Of a DNA stretch of 64,000 nt, positions 24,133 through 35,302 are shown in pieces. The translations under genes and the position numbers were made by a program. The stretch is from positions 30,810,668 to 30,874,667 of the forward strand of contig NC_133110.1 in NCBI RefSeq assembly GCF_022965805.1, written 5' to 3'. This stretch comes from Primulina eburnea (Eukaryota; Streptophyta; Magnoliopsida; Lamiales; Gesneriaceae). Positions within the stretch are counted from its first letter, which is position 1. Each line of letters begins with the position of its first letter. The notes beneath the pieces are model-generated. The model ran no database searches. It worked only from the letters and a program-made list of their open reading frames with translations, and was not told the origin of the DNA.

Positions 24133-24937
24133 GACAAGTTCATTCTTCAGACAAAAGAAACCAAGGAAAGGAAGTTCGAGAAATTCCTCCAGAAATCCTT
24201 ACGCCTTTTATGAAAAATCCGCCCGTCTGATTTTGAATCCGACTTCAGTACTGTGTTCCTATCAACACAGGCTACAACTGGACGTAAGTTTTGTTACGTT
24301 TAGACATGTTTTGAAATTATGCTGTGGTCAGAATTGAATAGGATTCATATATGATGTTCTTGTCATGTTAGACATCATAGAATCGAAGTCAGAATAAGAA
24401 ACAGAGTGTTTATATAATTTTTATGATTTTTGGAGTTGATTTGACTGAGATTTCATATCAGATTCGTATTGTTATTGAGATTATCACTTGTATCAGTATT
24501 GATTGCGAGTTCTGGTATTATATTTGTGATGTTGAGAATGACGGGGTTATTCCGATTGTCTCGTTATGCCGTTTAAACATCAGTTGGTACAGATTGATCA
24601 GATTCAGTATTGGTTTCTGTTATCTCGTGATATTGTTGATGTGATCAGATTTTGTACTGAATTGGGTATTGATCAGAACAGATTGTGTTTTGGGCTTCAC
24701 ATTGATACAGCGTATTTATTCTTGTCATTTCAGATTGAAGATGGACAGACTGGACTTCGAGATTTCGTCTTCCTCAGACGGGGAAGATAAAGGTATAATT
24801 CATGTGATATCCGGGAAGAACAACTCAATTGAGATCGCGTTGAGTTGCCCACTAAATCACATACTATACTCTTGTTATGATGATAAATGGTTATTCATGC
24901 ATTAAGATAGGACAGTCTGGAGATCAGGCAGACTCTA
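23691..24937 (+). repeat. 3' LTR of element C, part 1 (ends at insertion D)
   Basis: Closely matches 18060-19298 of the 5' LTR; a 73-codon stretch at 24423-24644 translates identically in both. Visible differences include a longer TA run and a deletion near 24880. It is interrupted after CTCTA (24933-24937). The intact sequence GCAGACTCTAGACG is seen in the 5' LTR near 19288-19301. Confidence 0.92.
23827..24004 (+). promoter_or_regulatory. U3 palindrome cluster, CTCGAG type (LTR C, 3' copy)
   Basis: Same three inverted repeats as the 5' LTR. One arm differs (GAGCGCC here, GAGTGCC in the 5' copy), which restores pairing in the first hairpin. Confidence 0.65.
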
Positions 24938-26278
24938 TGTAGTGACCCGTTCCAGAATCACCTACTAATCAGAACTTAAGCATGCAAAATTAACATTTAA
25001 AACTGAATCAGGTAAACAGCGGAAAAACAGTAATACAACCCAATCGAATCTGTAAGTACAAAATGCTTAAACAACCAGATCGAACTAAATTCTTAGAACA
25101 AATACCAACAACTACAGGTCAACCTCTGCCAGCTCCCTGTCCACTCCCTCCTGGACCGTCCAACCTGAGACCTGCCCCATCGAATAGGGTGTCCAAAACA
25201 GAGATAAACCGAGGACGTGAGCATAAAACGCTCAGTACCGAAAGCATGAGTATACAAGACTATGACATGCATGTATGCAAAATGTACTGGATACCAGGAT
25301 CTGGGTATATCGAAAATACTGCTCAGGTAAATGACGTCAAGGTATGTAGCACTCTGCGCCGTCGCACCAGGAGGTGGCTCCCATACCAAAATAAACCTGT
25401 GGATATACCGGTGACCTGACCACCGTCGGCCAACGGGGTCCAACCATCCACAATAAACGAGGGCTGAGCACCCTCTCAACAGGCTATCTCAAAGATAATC
25501 AGGCTCAACATGATTATGCAAATGCCGCATAATAAACCATGCATCATATGACAGATAATAATGCAACATATAAACATGCAACACATAGTAAAGCATACTC
25601 AATCCTGCTATCTCGGATAGTACTTTCGTACCTCAAACCAGTAGATCCTAGCAATCAGCCCTAGAATCAAGCCTACAATCCAAGTGATACCATATCACTA
25701 AACCACATCTAAAAGCCTTAACTAGACTAATAGATACTCCCAAATCTCAAAGGGAACCCAGAACTATACCTGCGTCCGTAGTCAGCCCACTGATGCCGCT
25801 AGCCCCCCAACTAGAGCACAGCTCCGCTACAAAACCAGTAGCTCCCCGCTAGTGCCCGAACCTCGGGAAAAGACTAGAAACCCATCAGAAACGAATAAAA
25901 CGCTCTGGAACTCTCGGAATTGGCGAGTGAAAAGTGAAGCCTCGCGCTTCTATTTATAGACAACGATCGGAAGATCCGATCCACTTCGGAAGATCCGATC
26001 CGGTGCACTTCGGAAGATCCGATCCACTTCGGAAGATCCGAACTCTGCATGTCTTCCACGTGTCCAGCCACCTGTCTTCGGACGATCCGAACCCTGATCG
26101 GACGATCCGAACTCTGACATGACATGACTCATCTGACTCCGAACAGAACGGTCCATCCGAACCCACTTCGGACGATCCGAACCAAATTCGGACGATCCGA
26201 ACCCGGTTCGGTCCTTCCGATCCCACCGAAATACAATTAATCCAATAATTAACTCAAATTAGGCATCGGGATACTACA
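24938..26278 (-). repeat. 3' LTR of element D
   Basis: 1341 bp, near-identical to 30931-32271. On the minus strand it starts TGTAGTATCCCGATGCC and ends GGGTCACTACA. The core promoter TCTATAAATAGAAG lies at about 25948-25961. Confidence 0.95.
25966..26222 (-). promoter_or_regulatory. U3 palindrome cluster, CGGAMGATCCG type (LTR D, 3' copy)
   Basis: Four copies of CGGAAGATCCG nearest the TATA box, then four copies of CGGACGATCCG, plus diverged relatives such as CGGTCCATCCG. Each has TCGGA/TCCGA arms around three bases. The nearest copy is within about 10 bp of the TATA box, closer than in the other LTR families. Confidence 0.65.
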
Positions 26279-26314
26279 TTCTCCCCCTCTAAAAAGGATT
26301 TCGTCCGCGAAATC
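26279..26314 (-). promoter_or_regulatory. polypurine tract and adjacent hairpin, element D
   Basis: On the minus strand, AGAGGGGGAGAA abuts the 3' LTR. The hairpin GATTTCG-CGGA-CGAAATC is at 26297-26314, a perfect 7-bp stem. Confidence 0.82.
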
Positions 26315-26416
26315 GAGTCTGAAGAATGACAATTCTGAACAACAATACATTCAACTTAAGAATGAATTACAACTGAAGTACGACTGAAATTATAATCATA
26401 ACTGAAAATACTACAA

Positions 26417-26638
26417 CTAGAACAATTCTGGATGCTCTGACCGCATGCGACTCTCTAGTTCCCAAGTAGCTTCTTCAGTACCTCGGCGTTGCCACTGCAC
26501 TAAGACAAGAGGAATAGTCTTATTCCGCAGTACCTTATCCTTCCGGTCTAAGATCGAAACCGGTCTTTCCACAAAAGACAAATCCGGATTCAACTGAACT
26601 TCTGTCGGATGCAAAACATGAGACTCATCCGCTACGTA
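26417..26638 (-). pseudogene. C-terminal chromodomain segment of element D pol, cut off by a stop
   Basis: This is in the same frame as the pol above it, separated only by the TGA at 26639-26641. It holds the chromodomain-type end with KTIPLVLVQW, a TEEATWELE motif and a final HPELF. In chromoviruses this domain follows integrase and is thought to direct insertion to heterochromatin. The intervening stop fits a CGA-to-TGA change at a CpG, so the current element would make pol without its chromodomain. Confidence 0.88.
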
Positions 26639-29600
26639 TCATCTCAACAAGGACACATGAAACACATTGTGAACACTAGACAGATACGGTGGCAAAGCTA
26701 ATCTGTAGGCCAAATCTCCCACACATTCTAAGATCTCAAAAGGACCAATGAATCTCGGAGATAGCTTACCCTTGAGTCCAAATCTCAGAATCCTCCGAAA
26801 AGGTGATACCTTGAGAAACACTTTCTCGCCTGCATCAAAATGAAGAGGTCTGCGCTTGGTGTTCGCATAACTCGCTTGTCGATCCTGAGCAGTCTTAATC
26901 CGCTGTTTGATCACAAGAACTTTGTCCATGGCCTGCTGAATCAATTCTGGACCCTCGACCTGTCGTTCTCCGACTTCCTCCCAGAACAGAGGAGTACGAC
27001 AACGTCGACCATACAATGCTTCAAACGGAGACATACCAATACTCCTATGAAAATTGTTGTTGTATGCAAACTCTATCAGTGACAGATGATCCTGCCAAGC
27101 TGGCCCGAAATCCATCACACAAGATCTCAACATATCCTCAAGAGTACGAATAGTCCTCTCTGACTGACCGTCAGTCTCTGGGTGATATGCAGTACTCAAA
27201 CTCAAGGTAGTGCCCAAAGCTTGCTGAAAGCTGCCCCAAAATCTAGACGTAAATCGAGGATCTCTGTCACTAACGATACTCACGGGCACACCATGAAACC
27301 GTACAATCTCCTGAATGTACAACCGTGCCATCCGATCGAAAGTGAAATCTCTGTTATACGGAAGAAAATGGGCAGACTTAGTAAGCCGATCCACTACCAC
27401 CCAGATAGCATCTCTATTCCCCGCAGACATAGGCAAGTGAGTCACGAAGTCCATCGTGATATGCTCCCACTTCCACTCCGGAATAGGAAGATTCTGCAAC
27501 AAACCTCCAGGTCGTCGATACTCAGCCTTCACCTGCTGACAGACAAGGCACTTGGAGACATACTGATAAACATTACGTTTCATACCTTTCCACCAAAATC
27601 GAGTCCTCAAATCCTTATACATCTTGTTGCTCCCTGGATGAACACTCAATTTGCTACGATGAGCCTGGGACAAAATCTCCTCCCTCAAAGTGTCATCTTC
27701 CGGTACAACAACACGACCAGATAAGCACAAAAGACCCTCGGACTGATAGTGGAATCCAGAAGTATTATTTCCATCCGCCAACCGAGCTAATTTCTGAACC
27801 TTAGAATCAGACATCTGAGCATCTCTAATCCGAGAATACAAAACTGGCTCGGACAAAATAGTAGCTATACGGATACTCTCTGTCCCCTTCCGATGCTTAC
27901 AATTGAATCCCATCGAACAGAAATCCTGAATAATCCCAGATACAGCACAAGTCTGAAGAGCAGATAACCTCACCTTGCGACTAAGAGCATCGGCCGTGAG
28001 ATTCGCAGATCCTGGATGATACTTGATCTCACAATCGTAATCCTTGAGTAGATCCATCCAACGACGCTGACGCATGTTCAACTCAGCCTGAGTGAACAGA
28101 TACTTCAAACTCTTATGATCAGTGAAGATCTCAAATCGCTCACCATACAGATAATGGCGCCAGATTTTTAAAGCAAAAACGATCGCTGCTAATTCCAGAT
28201 CATGAACAGGATAGTTTTCCTCATGAGGCTTTAACTGTCTCGACGCATAAGCAATCACATGCTCATTCTGCATTAGAACACACCCTAGTCCCTGTAAAGA
28301 GGCATCGGTGTAAACACTGAAACCACCAGATCCAGACGGTAAAGCCAAAACAGGCGCAGATGTCAAACGTCTGCGAAGTTCCAAGAAACTCTCTTCGCAC
28401 TCTGATGTCCACTCAAATGAAACATCTTTCCGAGTGAGCTGAGTGAGTGACTTAGCAATATGAGAGAAGTTGACAATGAAACGGCGATAATACCCAGCCA
28501 ATCCCAGAAAACTGCGGATCTCGGCTACTGTCGTCGGACGCGACCAGTTCAACACCGCTTCCACCTTACTTGGGTCAACTGAAACTCCCTCGCTAGAAAT
28601 GACATGACCAAGGAATACAACCCTGTCAATCCAAAACTCACATTTACTCAACTTCGCATAAAGCTGATTCTCGCGAAGTGTCTGTAAAATAATCCTTAAG
28701 TGTTGTGCGTGTTCTTGCTGATCATGCGAATAGATTAAGATATCATCTATAAACACCACAACAAACTTATCCAAGAAATCCCGAAATACCCGATTCATCA
28801 GATCCATAAAAACTGCTGGTGCATTCGTCACCCCAAAAGGCATAACCAGAAACTCATAATGCCCATACCTGGTCCTGAATGCAGTCTTCGATATATCTCC
28901 CTGATGAACTCGAAGCTGATGATAACCAGACCTTAAATCAATTTTGGAATACACAGAGGTACCTTGCAGTTGATCAAATAAATCATCAATCCGTGGCAAC
29001 GGATACTTATTCTTTATCGTAGCACGATTCAACTGCCGATAATCTATGCAGAGCCGCATAGAACCATCCTTCTTTTTGACAAAAAGAACTGGTGCTCCCC
29101 ACGGGGACACACTGGGTCGAATATACCCCTTGTCAAGAAGATCCTGCAACTGCTGTTTCAATTCTTGCATCTCCGATGGAGCTAAACGATAAGGAGCTCT
29201 AGAGATTGGTGCCGTGCCTGGCACTAAATCAATGCCGAAATCCACTTCCCGAACGGGAGGAAAACCAGGAATCTCCTCGGGAAAAACATCCGGAAAATCG
29301 CAAACCACTGGAATGTCACTGATACCGACACTATCTGCGGACGAATCAATAGCATAGATAAGGTAGCCTTCCCCGCCCGACTCTAAAGCACGACAGGCTT
29401 TCAGAGCAGAAACCACAGGCATCGGGGGTCGCGCTCCCTCTCCATAGAAAAACCAACTGTCGCCCTCAACTGGACGAAACTGCACAAACTTCTGATAACA
29501 GTCCACAGTAGCTCTAAACACAGTCAGCACATCTATTCCCAGAATGCAATCAAAATCCTCCATCACAAGAATCATCAAATTAGCAGTTAAAATATTTCCC

Positions 29601-29794
29601 TCAAATTCTAGAGGACAACCCATAACTAGACGTTTAGCTAGCACCGAATGACCCATCGGCGTGGAAACAGATACCACAACGTCCAAAGAAGTGAAAGGTA
29701 ACTTATGACGCTTAGCAAATCTCGCAGATATGAATGAATGCGATGCACCAGTATCAATGAGAACGTAAGCAGGTAATCCACATAATAAAAACAC
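26639..29794 (-). CDS. pol: pol polyprotein of element D: protease, RT, RNase H, integrase
   Basis: The 1051-codon open frame converts element RNA to DNA and integrates it. In order: protease [10 protein letters not shown] near residues 12-21; RT with [11 protein letters not shown] and the catalytic FIDDILIYS (near 28735-28760); RNase H with [15 protein letters not shown]; the HHCC zinc-binding region ending KCLVCQQVK; and the integrase core with [20 protein letters not shown] and [12 protein letters not shown], so the D,D,E residues are all present. The first Met at 29794 lies inside the conserved region, so translation probably depended on fusion to gag. The frame ends before the chromodomain at a premature TGA. 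Confidence 0.95.
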   Translation of the reverse strand: MFLLCGLPAYVLIDTGASHSFISARFAKRHKLPFTSLDVVVSVSTPMGHSVLAKRLVMGCPLEFEGNILTANLMILVMEDFDCILGIDVLTVFRATVDCYQKFVQFRPVEGDSWFFYGEGARPPMPVVSALKACRALESGGEGYLIYAIDSSADSVGISDIPVVCDFPDVFPEEIPGFPPVREVDFGIDLVPGTAPISRAPYRLAPSEMQELKQQLQDLLDKGYIRPSVSPWGAPVLFVKKKDGSMRLCIDYRQLNRATIKNKYPLPRIDDLFDQLQGTSVYSKIDLRSGYHQLRVHQGDISKTAFRTRYGHYEFLVMPFGVTNAPAVFMDLMNRVFRDFLDKFVVVFIDDILIYSHDQQEHAQHLRIILQTLRENQLYAKLSKCEFWIDRVVFLGHVISSEGVSVDPSKVEAVLNWSRPTTVAEIRSFLGLAGYYRRFIVNFSHIAKSLTQLTRKDVSFEWTSECEESFLELRRRLTSAPVLALPSGSGGFSVYTDASLQGLGCVLMQNEHVIAYASRQLKPHEENYPVHDLELAAIVFALKIWRHYLYGERFEIFTDHKSLKYLFTQAELNMRQRRWMDLLKDYDCEIKYHPGSANLTADALSRKVRLSALQTCAVSGIIQDFCSMGFNCKHRKGTESIRIATILSEPVLYSRIRDAQMSDSKVQKLARLADGNNTSGFHYQSEGLLCLSGRVVVPEDDTLREEILSQAHRSKLSVHPGSNKMYKDLRTRFWWKGMKRNVYQYVSKCLVCQQVKAEYRRPGGLLQNLPIPEWKWEHITMDFVTHLPMSAGNRDAIWVVVDRLTKSAHFLPYNRDFTFDRMARLYIQEIVRFHGVPVSIVSDRDPRFTSRFWGSFQQALGTTLSLSTAYHPETDGQSERTIRTLEDMLRSCVMDFGPAWQDHLSLIEFAYNNNFHRSIGMSPFEALYGRRCRTPLFWEEVGERQVEGPELIQQAMDKVLVIKQRIKTAQDRQASYANTKRRPLHFDAGEKVFLKVSPFRRILRFGLKGKLSPRFIGPFEILECVGDLAYRLALPPYLSSVHNVFHVSLLR

Positions 29795-29833
29795 ACCTGC
29801 GATAACTCTCTCGTTCTCCTCAGCCGCCTGATC

Positions 29834-30844
29834 CTAGTTAAGAGCAAAGACCTGCCCTTGAGTACGCGGTCGGAGGTTAGAACCCTGAGTAGACTGTCCC
29901 TGCTGTGGCCTCTGATGAACTGAAGCCTGAGAACCAGATCCTGATCCTCCGCCCGTCTGTGGACAATCTCTCTTCATGTGGCCCATCTCACCGCACTTGT
30001 AACAAGCACCCGCAACCTTGCGACAACGTTCCGTCGGATGATCCTTCCCGCAGTGCTGACACGGGCCCCTCTTCTTCCCAAAATGGTGAACTCCTCCCGA
30101 TCCAGAGGAAGAAGAAGTAGATCCAGCTTTCTTGAATGCTTGGGCGCGGGGACCCAAAGAACTAGTAGGACGAGCAGACTGCATGGCTCGACCTCTCAGC
30201 AAACTGCCCTCAGCCTGGCGACAACGATTCACAAGGCCCTCATACGATGTCGGATCATCGCAGACAACAACCCGATCATAAATCTCCTGATTGAGGCCCT
30301 GAAGAAAATGGTTATACTTGGCACTAGCATTGTCACTGACATGCGGAACATACGGAAGCAACTCAAAGAACTTCTGCTGATACTCATCAACAGACAAACT
30401 TCCCTGCTTCAGATTGATCAACTCAATCGCCTTGGTCTGCAGAAGAGCTGGCGGAAAGTAAAGCAACATGAATGCGGCTCGGAAATCGGCCCAAAGAACT
30501 CGACCCTGTCGCTGAACTATCGGTGCAGAGGTAGACCTCCACCACTTGCGCGCACCACCCTCCAGCAAGAAATCAAAGGTATCAATCTGCTGCTCCGCCG
30601 AGCACTGAAAAGTCTTGAAGCAGCTCTCCATCCTCTCAAGCCAGTTTTCTGCAACATCCGGAGTCTCACCGCCCGAAAGAGGTTTCGGCCCCATCTGCAA
30701 GAACCGATGCATACTAAAACTCCGAGGCTCATCACGACGGTGTTGACGACGTTCTCGATGCTCTCGACGACGCTCCCGATCGTCGCGGTCTCCCCAGCGT
30801 CCAACGCTGCCATGACTACTAGCATCGTCGTCAAAACCAGACAT
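29834..30844 (-). CDS. gag: gag of element D
   Basis: The 336-codon frame starts with a charged Arg/Glu/His-rich region (about residues 10-40). The retrotransposon Gag domain follows, with ENWLERMESCF near 66-76, ARKWWRS near 98-104 and the LKQGSLSVDEYQQKFFEL motif near 148. Two knuckle-like motifs sit near the end: CQHCGKDHPTERC and the full CCHC CYKCGEMGHMKRDC. The TAG at 29834-29836 is in frame with pol and replaces what related elements have as a sense codon. A C-to-T change of CAG is likely; programmed readthrough is possible but not shown. Confidence 0.93.
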   Translation of the reverse strand: MSGFDDDASSHGSVGRWGDRDDRERRREHRERRQHRRDEPRSFSMHRFLQMGPKPLSGGETPDVAENWLERMESCFKTFQCSAEQQIDTFDFLLEGGARKWWRSTSAPIVQRQGRVLWADFRAAFMLLYFPPALLQTKAIELINLKQGSLSVDEYQQKFFELLPYVPHVSDNASAKYNHFLQGLNQEIYDRVVVCDDPTSYEGLVNRCRQAEGSLLRGRAMQSARPTSSLGPRAQAFKKAGSTSSSSGSGGVHHFGKKRGPCQHCGKDHPTERCRKVAGACYKCGEMGHMKRDCPQTGGGSGSGSQASVHQRPQQGQSTQGSNLRPRTQGQVFALN

Positions 30845-30914
30845 CTCTTAGCTACAAAAGTTAACAGAGATTAAACCCAAAAGAACAGTTCTAAATCCCA
30901 AAATCTTAATGCAT

Positions 30915-30926
30915 GCTCTGATACCA
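30915..30926 (-). other. primer binding site of element D (initiator Met tRNA)
   Basis: Minus-strand TGGTATCAGAGC, four bases inside the 5' LTR edge. Confidence 0.92.
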
Positions 30927-30930
30927 TAAA

Positions 30931-32271
30931 TGTAGTGACCCGTTCCAGAATCACCTACTAATCAGAACTTAAGCATGCAAAATTAACATTTAAAACTGAA
31001 TCAGGTAAACAGCGGAAAAACAGTAATACAACCCAATCGAATCTGTAAGTACAAAATGCTTAAACAACCAGATCGAACTAAATTCTAAGAACAAATACCA
31101 ACAACTACAGGTCAACCTCTGCCAGCTCCCTGTCCACTCCCTCCTGGACCGTCCAACCTGAGACCTGCCCCATCGAATAGGGTGTCCAAAACAGAGATAA
31201 ACCGAGGACGTGAGCATAAAACGCTCAGTACCGAAAGCATGAGTATACAAGACTATGACATGCATGTATGCAAAATGTACAGGATACCAGGATCTGGGTA
31301 TATCGAAAATACTGCTCAGGTAAATGACGTCAAGGTATGTAGCACTCTGCGCCGTCGCACCAGGAGGTGGCTCCCATACCAAAATAAACCTGTGGATATA
31401 CCGGTGACCTGACCACCGTCGGCCAACGGGGTCCAACCATCCACAATAAACGAGGGCTGAGCACCCTCTCAACAGGCTATCTCAAAGATAATCAGGCTCA
31501 ACATGATTATGCAAATGCCGCATAATAAACCATGCATCATATGACAGATAATAATGCAACATATAAACATGCAACACATAGTAAAGCATACTCAATCCTG
31601 CTATCTCGGATAGTACTTTCGTACCTCAAACCAGTAGATCCTAGCAATCAGCCCTAGAATCAAGCCTACAATCCAAGTGATACCATATCACTAAACCACA
31701 TCTAAAAGCCTTAACTAGACTAATAGATACTCCCAAATCTCAAAGGGAACCCAGAACTATACCTGCGTCCGTAGTCAGCCCACTGATGCCGCTAGCCCCC
31801 CAACTAGAGCACAGCTCCGCTACAAAACCAGTAGCTCCCCGCTAGTGCCCGAACCTCGGGAAAAGACTAGAAACCCATCAGAAACGACTAAAACGCTCTG
31901 GAACTCTCGGAATTGGCGAGTGAAAAGTGAAGCCTCGCGCTTCTATTTATAGACAACGATCGGAAGATCCGATCCACTTCGGAAGATCCGATCCGGTGCA
32001 CTTCGGAAGATCCGATCCACTTCGGAAGATCCGAACTCTGCATGTCTTCCACGTGTCCAGCCACCTGTCTTCGGACGATCCGAACCCTGATCGGACGATC
32101 CGAACTCTGACATGACATGACTCGTCTGACTCCGAACAGAACGGTCCATCCGAACCCACTTCGGACGATCCGAACCAACTTCGGACGATCCGAACCCGGT
32201 TTGGTCCTTCCGATCCCACCGAAATACAATTAATCCAATAATTAACTCAAATTAGGCATCGGGATACTACA
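30931..32271 (-). repeat. 5' LTR of element D
   Basis: 1341 bp, the same length as the 3' LTR. A sense-strand frame of 160 codons (30990-31472) crosses the LTR edge and is shortened in the other LTR, so it is probably not a gene. Confidence 0.95.
31959..32216 (-). promoter_or_regulatory. U3 palindrome cluster, CGGAMGATCCG type (LTR D, 5' copy)
   Basis: Same cluster as in the 3' LTR, with the TATA box TCTATAAATAGAAG next to it near 31941-31954. This copy would drive the genomic RNA. Confidence 0.65.
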
Positions 32272-32276
32272 CTCTA

Positions 32277-33046
32277 GACGTTCGGCGATATCTCAGCTTA
32301 GGGTAAGATCACCTCCCCTATTGTAGATGTGGATACAGATCAGGCCGAAGTCTAGGAATAAGACGTACAGCACCACGATTGGTTGGGTAGGTGACAGCCA
32401 GTGACGTCTTATTCACCCCGGGATCCCTAGAGTTATAGTTGAGTCGAGTCTAGACATGAATTGATTAGGACTGCATGCTCATATGGATGTGGCTCCTAGA
32501 TCATGGGACCCATCATTATTACTTTCAGTTATGATAGCATGTTTGTATGATTTAGATTGTTTATATGCATGTTTAGCTGATTTGAAGTGCATGCTTGTTG
32601 TGATTAGATTTCATAGCTTATGAAATCTAATGTTTTGATTTTATTCGTGACAGCATGTTTCATGAATTATTTTATGTATATACATGTTTACCATGTTTTA
32701 TACTGGGATTTATTTCTCACCGGAGTTATCCGGCTGTTGTCTTGTTTTGTATGTGTGCATGACAACAGGTGGGGCTGGATCAGGGTCAAGATGATGATGA
32801 GAGAAGACGAGTGTAGCGTGGTGATTCCGGACTTACAGTAGACTTGGTTTTATTACTGGACTTTAGTAGTTGAACCTGAAATTAGCTTGTTGTACTTTAA
32901 TACTGAAATGTATTTATACAGACATGTATAGTATTTAGATTCCATTACCTTCCGCAGTTATATCTTAAAACGAAAAATTTTTAGACCCTGTTTTATCTTA
33001 ATTGATAATTTAAATCCCAAAGATGATTAGCGTCCGGGTCCTCACA
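32277..33046 (+). repeat. 3' LTR of element C, part 2
   Basis: Resumes after the CTCTA duplication and matches 19299-20065. It ends CCTCACA where the 5' LTR ends CCCCACA. The stem-loops at about 32720-32768 are conserved. Confidence 0.93.
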
Positions 33047-33051
33047 CGACG

Positions 33052-33617
33052 CGTCAGTGGAGTCGAGTCCGAGACGACGCGTCGGTTGAGTGGAGTCTGA
33101 TATGACATGTTGATTTACATTGTTTATGCCATTCATGATTATTGAATGTTTGATATGAATTTATGTTTCTGATTTGAGACATGTTATGAATACTTCTTAT
33201 ATGCTTTCGTATATGCTTTTATATGACTTCATGTTTACATTGTTTATACTGGGATATTTATATCTCACCGGAGTTATCCGGCTGTTGTCTTGTTTTGTAT
33301 GTGTGCATGACAACAGGTGGGGCTGGATCAGGGTCAAGAAGAGGATGAGAGAAGATAGATAGCGTGGAGGCTCCGGACTTGGTTTAGAGATAGGGTTAGA
33401 CACTTGATATTAGCTGTTAAACCCTAGTTGAATAAATGTATGTTGTACAGGACTTGTACTTTTATACTGAGATGCATGTTCATGTTTAGTATGTAATTTG
33501 AGTAAATTACATTACGTTTCCGCTTTGTATAAAAAAAAAAAAGTTAGACCCTGTTTTCTAATTGATTAATTAGTCCCAATAATGATTAAGATTATGATTA
33601 GCGTCCGGGTCCCCACA
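33052..33617 (+). repeat. solo LTR B, right part
   Basis: Resumes after the CGACG duplication and ends GGGTCCCCACA. It contains repeated GAGTCGAG and GACGCGTC segments (33050-33110), the R stem-loops (SL2 at 33282-33316) and an A-run at 33530-33542. Confidence 0.9.
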
Positions 33618-33622
33618 AATGT

Positions 33623-35302
33623 CAAGTGTTCCAACCCTATTATACATCATACTCAAAGTCCGGAATCTCCACTCTAATCACGATCTTTCTTCATCTCCTC
33701 AACCCTGTACCTGTCCCACCTGTTGTCATGTACACATACAGACAAGACAACAGCCGGATAATTCCGGTGAGAATATAATCCCAGTATAAACCAACGAAAC
33801 ATGCAATCATATAAACAAATATAAAGCATGTAATCAGGTAACAAATATATGTATCAAAATCTGAAACATAATCACTATCAAACTGTTGACAATGCTCGTG
33901 ACTCCACGACTCAGACTAGACTCAATCCTAGCCTAGGGATCCCGATTCTAGAAGTTGGCATGCGTATATCGACTAGCAGTAATAGAAAAGACTCAAGTTC
34001 TATCCACGCCGATATGGTATCGATTACCAGTAATAGAGGAAGCTATTATTCTATCCACATCAATATAGTACCGATTAACAGTAATAGAGGCAACTCTAAT
34101 TCTATCCACATCGATATGACATCGATTAACAGTAATAGAAGAGCTACTAATCTATCCACATCGATACAATACTGATTAACAGTAATAGAAAAAGCCATCA
34201 TCCTATCCACATCGATAGCCAAACATCCAGTGACAGACTTTGGCACATCCGCCAATACACAATCTTATGACATCGTGCAATGTGCCCGTGGTGATCCCAC
34301 CACTAACGGCACTTCTCTCATAAGATTACTCTTCTACTACCTGTAATCTATAACTCAAGAAAACAAGTATATCAATCAATCAATGCAAATATCAATGCAA
34401 TAAAGTAAAGTATGTGATTTAGGGAAACCCAAGTCTAAACCGACTCAAGTCCATCTCCCAATACCACATTGACTTATACCTTCCTTTTCTTCGGTTTTGA
34501 AGCTACGATCTCAAGTCCGAATCTTCTTCACCAATTCTTAACAAGCACAATTCGAACTTCACATTATCAATATCAAACTCACCTCAAGACATGAAATTGA
34601 TTAACTTCATTCTATATCAAATTCGGCGACATAACTACGCAATTTCGGTATCTCGATAACTCAAACAACAATCCACTAACATCAACAACTCATAATCCAC
34701 AACAATACCCATCCAAAACACAATAATTCAGCACCATGTAATTTCGGCCAACATGCTGGATTTTTCAACAATTGCATACGACATCCGATAATCAATCCGT
34801 TTACGGTGTTATGATCTCTAGCTACTCAAGAATACATATCTATAATAAAATCACAATTCCTCCAACATCTAGATTTTGAAACATGTTGGAATTCAATGAA
34901 ACTTACATCCTCTAGTAGCTCTTGATGCGAGGAGCGCAGAACTATGCTCGGATCGAAAATCGGATGGCCGGATCTTGCAAAATCAATTTTCTATGATAAA
35001 AACAACAAAACTTGGAGATATTATCCATGGAGTTTCGAATTTCATGCTGAAAAATGTGACAAGGATGAAGGGTTACACGTTAATAAGCTTGGCAAGACAA
35101 GTGTCCAACCAAAATTTCCATATTTGCACTTTAGTCCCTCAACTTTCCACTATTTGCAATTTGGCCCCTATTCAATCTTTTCGATTCAATTTCAATCCTA
35201 AATAAGTTCAAACATCTTGGAATATAATTCAACACTCCATAATTCTCTAATTCAATAATCTCAGTTTAAAATAATATCATTTCTATAATCTCGGACCTTA
35301 CA
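33623..35302 (-). repeat. 5' LTR of element A, part 2
   Basis: Continues the A LTR after the second AATGT (33618-33622) and ends CGGACCTTACA. It closely matches 10740-12462 but has one fewer 54-bp tandem unit. Confidence 0.92.

Larger units (their letters stand above)
24938..32271 (-). mobile_element. gypsy chromovirus D (Tekay-like), nearly complete
   Basis: The minus-strand element, 7334 bp, has two 1341-bp LTRs, a tRNA-iMet primer site, a gag-pol frame and a purine tract. The 5-bp duplication CTCTA flanks it (24933-24937 and 32272-32276) inside the 3' LTR of C. The LTR ends are TGTAGT/ACTACA. At least six base differences are visible between the LTRs, so the insertion is young. Gag-pol is one frame broken by two single stops. 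Confidence 0.95.
18060..33046 (+). mobile_element. gypsy element C (gag-bearing, decayed pol), containing element D
   Basis: 5' LTR 18060-20065, primer site, gag, decayed pol, hairpin and purine tract, then a 3' LTR from 23691 that is split by element D. The 5-bp duplication CGACG flanks it (18055-18059 and 33047-33051) inside LTR B. Family resemblance to A (gag, pol remnant, pre-tract hairpin) is clear although their U3 regions differ. Confidence 0.92.
10537..35302 (-). mobile_element. gypsy element A (gag-bearing, decayed pol) with nested insertions
   Basis: The minus-strand element has its 3' LTR at 10537-12462, an internal region at 12463-16296 and a 5' LTR from 16297 that is split by insertion B. 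A 5-bp duplication CTTTA flanks it (10532-10536 and 35303-35307), inside a type B satellite monomer. The internal region has a purine tract, a recognisable gag and a tRNA-iMet primer site. Pol is decayed beyond any open frame. Both ends and the duplication are directly visible. Confidence 0.92.

Noticed and set aside
27182..27724. 180-codon plus-strand frame opposite the D integrase
   Set aside because: A shadow of the conserved minus-strand pol.
29978..30874. 298-codon plus-strand open frame
   Set aside because: It lies antisense to the well-supported gag of element D and has no recognisable motif.
30990..31472. 160-codon frame in the D 5' LTR
   Set aside because: It crosses the LTR edge, is shortened in the other LTR by a single change, and shows no family resemblance; probably chance.
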